Origin: Dunaliella salina | Taxonomy: Eukaryota; Chlorophyta; Chlorophyceae; Chlamydomonadales; Dunaliellaceae | Direction: 5' to 3' | DNA length: 12,135 nucleotides | Assembly: GCA_002284615.2 (NCBI GenBank) | Contig: MU069502.1 | Location: 601,360-613,494 of the forward strand | Shown: piece by piece, positions 6,956 to 12,135 of the stretch | How positions within the stretch are numbered: position 1 is the first letter of the stretch | Layout of the letters: each line of letters opens with the position of its first letter | The notes under the pieces: model-generated | Seen by the model: the letters and a program-made list of their open reading frames with translations, nothing else | Databases searched by the model: none | Told to the model about the DNA's origin: nothing | Made by a program: the position numbers and the translations under genes

Positions 6956-8126
6956 CTAGACATAACCATCATAGGAGAGAGCCAGAAACAGAGCTAGTGA
7001 GGATCTTGGGGGTTGTCTGCCATGCTCCTGGACGCCCAGATTCTCCTTCCAGGCACCCACAAGTGGCTTGCATGCCCTCCCCCCCCTTTCCCAGGAAGCC
7101 CCCTGAAAATGGAGAGCATGTTTGGTGTTAAGTACGAATGTCAGTTTTTGGATGGCATGGCAATTAAGCTGTTTTGCTATTGGTTCAACTGTGTGCTTGG
7201 TAAGGCCCAAATTTATAAGCGGTTTGATTGTGTATGCGTTGTAAATAGTGACAGCCACACCAATGACGATAATACATGCAGAGTCACTTTATTATTCCTG
7301 TTTGGATTTCTTGAGCTGCAGTATTCAAGTCTGTTAACAGTGTGAGAATGTCGAGCCGCTGCCCATTCCAAAGCCATGAATGGGCTGGTGTTGGAACAGA
7401 TTCCTAGATCAACAAGGTGGGTGTCCCTGTCACGATCAGGGATCTTAAAGGGATTAAGGTGGACTGGTCGGCCTGGAATGGAGTGCACAAAGATAGCATC
7501 CGGGCGGCATTGGTGGCAAGCTGAGGAGCCAGTACCATTAGAAAATGCCCAATTGGGTATGTCTCGTGTTATGTTTTCAGGGACTTGCATGCCCTGGAGT
7601 TTCATGAAGTTTTCTCATTACTGCAGCCATCCATACCAATCAGGGATGACCCATACTTGCCTTTACTGGGGGCATTTACACGGAGACTAAGGCCTGCATG
7701 GCGTCTGTTGCTTTGCAACACTCATTGTTGAGTTGGTAAACCTGAGGATTATGTGATCAATGTTGTCCATTCCATCATAAAGTGGGCATGTTCCAGAGGT
7801 GGAAGAAAAGTTAAAATTGAAGGAATGTTTGAGTGTGTACAATGCATCTGATTGATACTTTATTATATCTATATGCCTTTAAAGGGTAATCTCAGGATTT
7901 TCCGGGAGGATTTGCTGACCTCCTTGTTAGCAAGTTGACAATTGAGAATGTGAGCTTGTTGGCGGGGCTTACTGTTAGTGCCAGCGCTGACTGTTGGGTC
8001 TTTCCTTACTGCACGCTGACTGTGATCAGTGTAGACTTCTTTTTCTTCAGACTGTGAGCTTGGATGTTGACTGGTGGTGTTGGGGAAGTAGGTTGCGGGG
8101 CAGAATTGAGCCTTTTTTTCCCGTTA
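6956..8126 (-). mobile_element. Retroelement remnant C: zinc-finger relic, endonuclease-like segment, C-terminal domain
   Basis: Longest remnant, read from 8126 downward. First comes an 80-codon open stretch (AQFCPATYFPN... to LRLPFKGI, stop at 7869). After a frameshift come YQSDALYTLKHSFNFN and C-P-L-Y-D-G-M-D-N-I-D-H-I-I-L-R-F (7788-7738), which looks like a CPLC..D...H..L.C zinc finger with two Cys lost. Then LSLRVNAPSKGKYGSSLIGM. Then a 131-codon frame (7605-7213) with VPENITRDIPNWAFSNG, R-P-D-A at 7506-7495, DRDTHLVDLGICSNT and HSHTVNRLE. A small frameshift near 7265 leads to VTIYNAYTIKPLINLGLT, KQLNCHAIQKL and NTKHALHFQGAS (7258-7090), homologous to the A/B/D/E domain but clearly a separate subfamily. 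At least four frameshifts and several stops show it is dead. Confidence 0.65.
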
Positions 8127-8218
8127 TATCGACCCAAGGAAACGGCGATTTCCCATAAGGGCCTTTGCTCGTTCATGAATAAAAAACAGCAAAAAGGCGG
8201 GAGCTCCTAGGACTGAAA

Positions 8219-8459
8219 ACAAGCAGGCAAGGTCCACCAGGAAGGACAGATGTGAAGGCAAGCAAAGTCCACAGGGAAGGACAGATGTGAAGGCAAGCAA
8301 AGTCCACAGGGAAGGACAGATGTGAAGGCAAGCAAGGTCCACCAGGAAGGACTGATGTGAAGGCAAGCAAAGGCCACAGGGAAGGACAGATGTGAAGGCA
8401 AGCAAGATCCACCAGGAAGGACTGATGTGGAGGCAAGCAAAGTTCACTGGGAAGGACAA
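8219..8459. repeat. 35-bp minisatellite, about 7 copies
   Basis: GAAGGAC(A/T)GATGTG starts at 8241, 8276, 8311, 8346, 8381, 8416 and 8451, all exactly 35 bp apart. The rest of the unit is AAGGCAAGCAAAGTCCACAGG, with an alternate CACCAGG form in copies near 8236, 8342 and 8412. Because 35 is not a multiple of three and the reverse unit has no stop in any frame, three overlapping minus-strand ORFs of 77 to 117 codons arise from it. They should not be taken as genes. Confidence 0.95.
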
Positions 8460-8847
8460 AAGGGGCTGGACAAAGTTCTGAGGAAGGAAAGGGCTCGTTC
8501 AGAGTCCACACTGGCAAAAAACACAAAGGAGCTCTTTCTGAAAACGACTCGAAGCCGCTCTAAAATGACCAAGGGGGTCTCTCTAACTCTGCAGAGGCCT
8601 ATCTACGGGACGCACACAATCCCAATGGCCGGGAAACTTGAAAGTCTGAAGAAGCAATGGAGCCTTTCACATCTATTGTATAAGAAGCCAGAAGTTATCG
8701 GCAGAGCCAAGCTTGTGCTTTTTGTGCATGTGTATCTGAAGTTTGGAGTTCAAGTTGGTGAGGTAGTGGACTGGAGCAGTGTGGGAGCAGTCTGGATTAG
8801 CATCTTGCCCGTGTGAGGTCTTCAGTAAGAACCAGTAGCATTGTGGA
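8460..8847. other. Unassigned, weak open frame on plus strand
   Basis: A 129-codon plus frame starts at 8427 inside the minisatellite and ends at 8816. Its peptide is basic at first (RKERARSEST, TRSRSKMTK) and then LLYKKPEVIGRAKLVLFVHV. I recognise no domain. It might be upstream sequence of the KDZ-like fragment, but there is no direct support. Confidence 0.25.
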
Positions 8848-9222
8848 ATGGGTCCCTGGCATCTGGAGGTACAGTGTTTGCGAGTGCTGCAGTGCGTGCG
8901 CAAGCGTCAGCCCCCGCATGGCCTAATATGCCAGAGTAGGCTTCGAGTTTGTAGGAATGAGTTGGTTGCGGGGAGTATACTATACTCCCAAGTAGTACTT
9001 GATATTGCTTGTGAGTTCTGCATGAAGGTGGTTCCTCATACACATCGGATAAAGGGTCAGTTTAGAAATCTGGAGGAGGCAGGATGCACTGACGGAGGCC
9101 ATGCCAGTTTGCCCTTGTTGGAACACCACCAGAACACCTACAAGTTTACCTCTTTTGATGGCGTTTGTAGGTCCATGGGAAGTGGCCTTTTACCCAGCCG
9201 CATGTGTTGGGAGGGTGAGTGA
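8848..9222 (+). pseudogene. Possible KDZ transposase fragment
   Basis: A 124-codon open frame whose middle reads ILYSQVVLDIACEFCMKV, then PHTHRIKGQF. An aliphatic run followed by (Y/L)-D-I-A-C-x-F and, some residues later, a P-H-x-x-R-I-x-x-x-F segment is what I recall around one catalytic Asp of Kyakuja-Dileera-Zisupton (KDZ) transposases. After it comes G-G-H-A-S-L-P-L-L-E-H-H-Q-N, which could be the His-containing stretch of that family. Upstream (VRKRQPPHGLICQSRLRV) is unrecognised. The length is far below a full transposase and the frame ends directly before the retroelement tail H. Alternative: chance open frame, or a very diverged copy of the A-I domain, which aligns less well. Confidence 0.33.
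8971..8989. other. Perfect odd palindrome, 9-bp arms
   Basis: GGGAGTATA, a single C, TATACTCCC. It lies inside the KDZ-like frame. It could be a coincidence of coding sequence. Confidence 0.6.
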
Positions 9223-9304
9223 ATAGTGTGTGCACCTCTTTCCTTAATCAACGCTTGCCGTGATTCACCTCCTGCGCAGCTTTTCCTTTTCCTTTTCTTT
9301 TCCT
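9223..9304 (+). mobile_element. Retroelement 3' tail H
   Basis: CACCTCTTTCCTTAATCAAC, then GTGATTCAC, CTCCTGCGCAG and CTTTTCCTTTTCCTTTTC align with the remnant A tail (CCCCTTTCCCTTAATTGATG, GTGTTTTCAC, GCCTGCGTAG, TTTTCCTTC). The preceding GGGTGAGTGAATAGTGTG resembles GGTGAAGTGGATACATGG after the stop in A. No domain-level coding match is secure upstream, so this is annotated as a tail only. Remnant D follows it directly in the same orientation. Confidence 0.5.
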
Positions 9305-9625
9305 TACACTGCCCAAACCATTGGTCAATTCGAAAAAGTAGGGAATCTCAAAGATGTGCCAAACTTGTGTGAAAGCTCCATGCCCATTCTGTACACTTTG
9401 CATATAAATTTCCTCAACCAGAGGTGCATCGAAAACAAAAATACTCATCATAACCCTAGTGCCCTGGAGCCACGAGCTGCCAGAAATCCGCCTGACCCAC
9501 ATTAACTTCCCTCTCATCTTCTGGTGAGGGAGACTCACGGCTCTCTCTGGGCCAATGCGTTCCCCTTGATTGATGTAGGAAGAGTGTTTCCTGCTTTACA
9601 CAGTTTTTTCCTCTTTCTTTCATGA
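9305..9625 (+). mobile_element. Retroelement remnant D (C-terminal domain plus 3' tail)
   Basis: The plus strand reads A-K-L-V-stop-K-L-H-A-H-S-V-H-F-A-Y-K-F near 9358-9410, where the stop is a TGA at the position of Arg in remnant A. After a frameshift comes CIENKNTHHNPSALEPRAAR and the terminal P-P-D-P-H before TAA at 9503-9505. The tail has CTCACGGCTC-TCTCTG-GGCC, CCCTTGATTGATGTAGGA and a T-rich CAGTTTTTTCCTCTTTCTTT. D shares more with B (IENKNT.HS..LEP.A) than with A. The tail hairpin arms are partly degraded. Truncated at the 5' side by tail H. Confidence 0.65.
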
Positions 9626-9644
9626 GGACACCAAACACAAGTGC

Positions 9645-9674
9645 CGGAAGGGAAGGGAAGGGAAGGGGAGGGAG
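9645..9674. repeat. GGGAA microsatellite, short block
   Basis: GGAAGGGAAGGGAAGGGAAG then GGGAGGGAGG, preceded by AAGTGCC. The same junction style (TGTCC then GGAAGGG) recurs at the larger block 55 bp downstream. Confidence 0.9.
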
Positions 9675-9701
9675 GTTATGAAGGGATTCTTTAACTTGTG
9701 T

Positions 9702-9837
9702 GTCCGGAAGGGAAGGGAAGGGAAGGGAAGGGAGGGAAAGGGAAGGGAAGGGAAAGGGAGGGAAAGGGAAGGAAAGGGAAGGAAAGGGAAGGAAAGGGAA
9801 GGAAAGGGAAGGAAAGGGAAGGAAAGGGAAGGAAAGG
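9702..9837. repeat. Homopurine GGGAA / GGAAAGGGAA microsatellite
   Basis: First (GGGAA)n with G-quadruplex-type spacing near 9704-9740, then a regular 10-bp unit GGAAAGGGAA repeated about seven times to 9837. The strand is purely purine, so a triplex-prone mirror repeat is possible. Gly/Glu/Lys-rich open frames through it are artefacts of composition. Confidence 0.95.
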
Positions 9838-10438
9838 TTTTGCTTACAACGAGTATAAATCCCATGGATCCTGGGACAAGGGGTATCATGCGCAGTTCAT
9901 GCAAGTAATATATATATATACTGACTTGCCAAGGCGAATCACTTGGGGCAGCAGCGCGGCAATCAGGGAAGAGTGGCAAAGAAAGCACAAGAGAGTAAGC
10001 ATGCCTGAGTGCCTGGTGTGGTTTGGGGGTAGGGGGCATGGTGCTTTGATGGGTTGTGCGTGGAATTTAGGTGTGTTGTTGGATCTCGGCACCCTCTGGC
10101 CCTTCTGCCCCAAGTTTGTGGGGTTTGAAAGGGTTCGAGGGAAAGGGCCTGTGTGGGGGGTGTTTAGAGGGCTTTGGTTGCGTCCAAACCATGAGGCTGT
10201 GTTTGCGGTCCTTCCGTACTGGTTTTGTCTTGTTTGCAGGTGCATCTGCCTTGGTATGTACACATCTTTATACACGGAATTTTCATAACACCAAGCAGCC
10301 AAACTACCTGGCTGGAAGTTACATTCCCTCATGTAATGTAATATACATTCCATACATCTCTGTATGTGGTTACCTGCGGGAAGGGCCATCTTGGCTGCGA
10401 TTTGGGATAGTTTCTGTTTCCATAACGTGAGTGCCTGT
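9838..10438. other. Unassigned region
   Basis: Contains a (TA)6 run at 9908-9920 and an acceptor-like TTTTGTCTTGTTTGCAG ending at 10240. A plus frame continuing out of the purine repeat to 10288 has a few protein-like patches (SSAAIREEWQRKHKRVSMPE near 9950-10005), and a 220-codon minus frame spans 9886-10548, but neither shows a recognisable domain. No gene is called. Confidence 0.4.
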
Positions 10439-10728
10439 GTTACGTTGCGAAAAGGACTAGTCTGGTTTTGGATACCCAACCTCTTAATCGCAATGTATGT
10501 ATAATCACAACGTGATATTCCCCCCCATCTACTTCTGGGGAAACGCAAGGTGTTGGGTTCCTCGACTCATCATCCGGATATCGACTACACCAGAAACTTC
10601 CCCACCATGATTGCATCCGCCAGGACTCGAACCCGCGCTTCGCTACCACTGTTACGTTGCGAAAAGGACTAATCTGATTTTGGGTACCCAACCTCTTAAT
10701 CGTAGCATACATATAGTCACAACGTGAC
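10439..10728 (-). mobile_element. SINE-like repeat: tRNA 3' half, body, and duplicated tail
   Basis: Two copies of an 80-90 bp segment (plus strand GTTACGTTGCGAAAAGGACT, then ACCCAACCTCTTAATCG, then CACAACGTGA) lie at 10439-10516 and 10651-10728, 212 bp apart in the same orientation. Between them, on the minus strand, is a tRNA-like stretch with GGTTCGAGTCC followed by a unique body of about 90 bp. Read on the minus strand the order is truncated tail copy, tRNA-like head, body, full tail ending CCTTTTCGCAACGTAAC. This looks like two head-to-tail copies of a short element, the first keeping only its tail. The tail is diverged by about 20 percent, so the pair is not new. Confidence 0.5.
10605..10650 (-). 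ncRNA. tRNA 3'-half-like sequence with B box
   Basis: The minus strand has GTGGTAGCGAAGCG, then GGGTTCGAGTCC, then TGGCGGATGCA. GGTTCGAGTCC (10633-10623) is a canonical internal B box. The T-arm pairs at four of five positions (one G.T), and CGGATGC would be the 3' side of an acceptor stem. No GCATCCG 5' partner, D arm or anticodon arm lies upstream, so it is not a functional tRNA gene. The TAGCGAAG just before could be an A-box remnant brought next to the B box by deletion. Confidence 0.5.
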
Positions 10729-10999
10729 ACTCTGTATACATATAAGAGGGGCTTGCTGTAAGTCCTGGAGTCAGGTTGTGCGTGTGTACTAGAGTCATGG
10801 GTGGGTTGCATGTTGACCAGAGCTTTGACAAATTCCAGCCTGTCGGCATATGTCCTGTTTTTATCAATTCTACATATGTCGTGTTATTTGTGCAGTGTGA
10901 TTCAGGGAGGTCTATCATCGGGTAAGCTGTCTTGGCTCTGTATGATCGTGATGAGATCAGATGTCAGACTGTGGATTTTGAGAGTATGGGGGAATTTGT
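10729..10999. other. Unassigned; perhaps the upstream end of remnant E
   Basis: No clear feature. The plus strand near 10835-10990 has faint resemblance to the endonuclease-like region (SAYVLF; RDEI; DVRLWILRVW in place of an H-L-V-E-x-K landmark), but all catalytic-type residues would be missing, so I do not extend remnant E through it. Confidence 0.25.
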
Positions 11000-11490
11000 T
11001 AAGGAGAGTTGGAAGACTTGGTTTAGTTTATTAAGCAGTATTGTGACCTGCGTGGCAATTTCCCTAAAGCTTCAGCTCAAGGCCACAATATCAATTTGCC
11101 AGGCGTAGGCGGGATCATCTGTACCCTTAAAAATTGAAAGCAAAGGTCTCCGCTAGACAGCAACAATCGTGCATTATCGACACCCTTTTTACATTAGAGC
11201 CCCTCAAAGAGATAAGTTTTGAATGCTCTGAAGTTTCATGCTTATTCTGTCCAGTATGCTTACATGGGTGACAGCACCAGACGATCTCTCAAGAGGAATT
11301 CTTTCAATTTTCATCACCCAGGTCAGGCGTGGGGTGGTGCTTGTTACCCACCTATCCCCACTGACGTTTTCCATTCTGTGGAGGAGGGGATAAACGGTGC
11401 CTTGGCCCTAGGTATCCTCTTTCCCTTAATTCACACAGTGAGTATGTTGGGGGCACACATTGTTTTCTTTTTTTTCTTTTCTTTTCCTTC
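11000..11490 (+). mobile_element. Retroelement remnant E, with an internal insertion
   Basis: In plus orientation: RELEDLV, stop, QYCDLRGNFPKASAQGHNIN then LPGVGGIICT (about 11005-11126). A stretch of about 65 bp without counterpart follows (11127-11190). The domain resumes with TLEPLKE at 11191 and, after a frameshift, NALKFHAYSVQYAYMGDSTR, RSLKRNSFNFHHPGQA and P-I-P-T-D near 11360. This aligns with A across the whole domain. The tail is recognisable (GTGCCTTGGCCCTAGGTATC, TCTTTCCCTTAATTCACACA) and ends in TTTTCTTTTTTTTCTTTTC, but the hairpin arms are destroyed. One early stop, one insertion and one frameshift make it dead. Confidence 0.65.
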
Positions 11491-11977
11491 TTTACAAGCC
11501 GCTGCCAGTAGGCAAAGCAGCCAAGAAACAAGGCACCCAGGTAGCACAGCACAGCGGCGGGCTTGGCTCTAAAGAGTTTAAACTTGGAAATTTCCGGGGT
11601 TCCTGTACCAGGAGTATCTCAGCATGGATGGACCTTGACAAGGTCACCTTGGGACTGTTACAAAAGCCCTCTATAACCTCACAAGCGCCACAGCAAATGT
11701 GACACTTGACCTCGGTTGAGCCTCGTGCACTTGAAATCATATAGAAATGCTTTTGAATATCTCAATGGAGCACTGTAAATAATACAAGAGCATCCTTGTC
11801 GGGACCCCAGGTGCAGCGAAAGCAGGTAAGAATCAGCAAGGGCAAAAGAACAATGTTCCCAGCATCAGGACACAGAGTCGGATAGCCAATAGGCTTTTGT
11901 CAATCTTCAGGCACTTGAACACGGAACCTGCAGCACTGAGGACTACAAAGAAGCATCAGCAGCTTGTCACCCTCTGG
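11491..11977. other. Unassigned region
   Basis: A plus frame of 80 codons (11460-11702) contains LGSKEFKLGNFRGSCTRS and MDLDKVTLGLLQKPS; no domain is recognised. CGAAAGCAG/GTAAGA near 11820-11830 resembles a splice donor. Nothing firmer can be said. Confidence 0.35.
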
Positions 11978-12135
11978 TTTCTTTCCTATCCTTTCCTATC
12001 CTTTCCTTTCCTTTCCTTTCCTTNCCTTTCCTTTCCTTTTTTTCCTTTCCTTTCCTTTCCTTTCCTTTCCTTTCCTTTCCTTTCCTTTCCTTTCCTTTCC
12101 TTTCCTTTCCTTTCCTTTCCTTTCCTTTCCTTTCC
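11978..12135. repeat. CTTTC pentanucleotide array running off the window
   Basis: CTTTCCTATC units at 11981-12000 are followed by nearly pure (CTTTC)n to the last base, with a T-rich interruption near 12038 and an undetermined base at 12024. The pyrimidine strand is on top here, opposite to the purine array at 9702-9837. A contig boundary at such a repeat is expected. Confidence 0.97.

Noticed and set aside
8219..8459. CRISPR array
   Set aside because: Units are directly adjacent with no unique spacers; the 1-645 arrays fail for the same reason. The context is eukaryotic.
8124..8526. Three overlapping minus-strand ORFs of 77 to 117 codons
   Set aside because: They are all translations of the 35-bp minisatellite in different frames.
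9678..9908. Gly/Glu/Lys-rich plus ORFs and the Pro/Ser/Phe-rich minus ORF
   Set aside because: Direct translations of the GGGAA/GGAAA microsatellite.
9886..10548. 220-codon minus-strand open frame, the longest in the window
   Set aside because: It runs through the SINE-like tail and unrelated spacer, shows no domain or consistent amino-acid texture, and its N-terminal part is the repeat itself. Most likely chance.
10605..10650. Functional tRNA gene
   Set aside because: Only the T-arm and 3' acceptor side are present; the 5' acceptor, D arm and anticodon arm are missing.

Overview
This window looks like repeat-rich nuclear DNA from a eukaryote. It has no long uninterrupted genes, no operon layout and no ribosome-binding-site pattern. 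Instead it holds splice-site-like signals, several minisatellites, homopurine tracts, and many broken copies of retroelement coding sequence. A green alga or other plant-lineage protist is my best guess. This rests on the overall style of the repeats and of the degenerate proteins, not on any diagnostic gene. The window ends inside a pentanucleotide repeat with an undetermined base (12024), as a draft contig edge would.

Layout. 1-645: two adjacent degenerate minisatellites (about 105 bp, then 36 bp). 851-2495 (+): a long decayed coding strip of an unrecognised family, readable only by switching among all three forward frames; its 3' part carries a 154-bp tandem repeat encoding a Cys-rich motif. 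2700-3040 (-): retroelement remnant F. 3145-3484 (+): a GC-rich open frame that could be a real terminal exon, followed by a tandem duplicate of its end. 3759-4303: a retroelement 3' tail G (+) facing remnant A (-). 4466-5083 (-): remnant J of a second retroelement type. 5321-5720 (+): remnant B. 5911-6262: a 90-bp tandem repeat, then a telomere-like GGTTAGG/AAGGTTG block. 6530-6900 (+): very old remnant I. 6956-8126 (-): remnant C, the longest, with a zinc-finger relic and an endonuclease-like segment. 8219-8459: a 35-bp minisatellite. 8848-9222 (+): an open frame with a KDZ-transposase-like motif. 9223-9625 (+): tail H, then remnant D. 9645-9837: purine microsatellites. 10439-10728 (-): a tRNA-half, SINE-like repeat. 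11000-11490 (+): remnant E. 11978-12135: a CTTTC pentanucleotide array.

How it fits together. The dominant theme is one retroelement family whose conserved C-terminal segment and 3' tail can be aligned by eye among copies A, B, D, E, F and I, with C a divergent relative. Reading frames end at the same [P/L]-D-P-H-stop in A, B and D. The tail carries an A-plus-T-rich leader, a small hairpin with a compensatory base change between copies, and a pyrimidine tract. These internal alignments are direct observations. Family names (non-LTR-type retroelement, PD-(D/E)XK-like endonuclease, KDZ transposase, SINE) are inferences from memory of motifs and were not searched. Apart from the 3145-3484 open frame, nothing in the window looks like an intact host gene.
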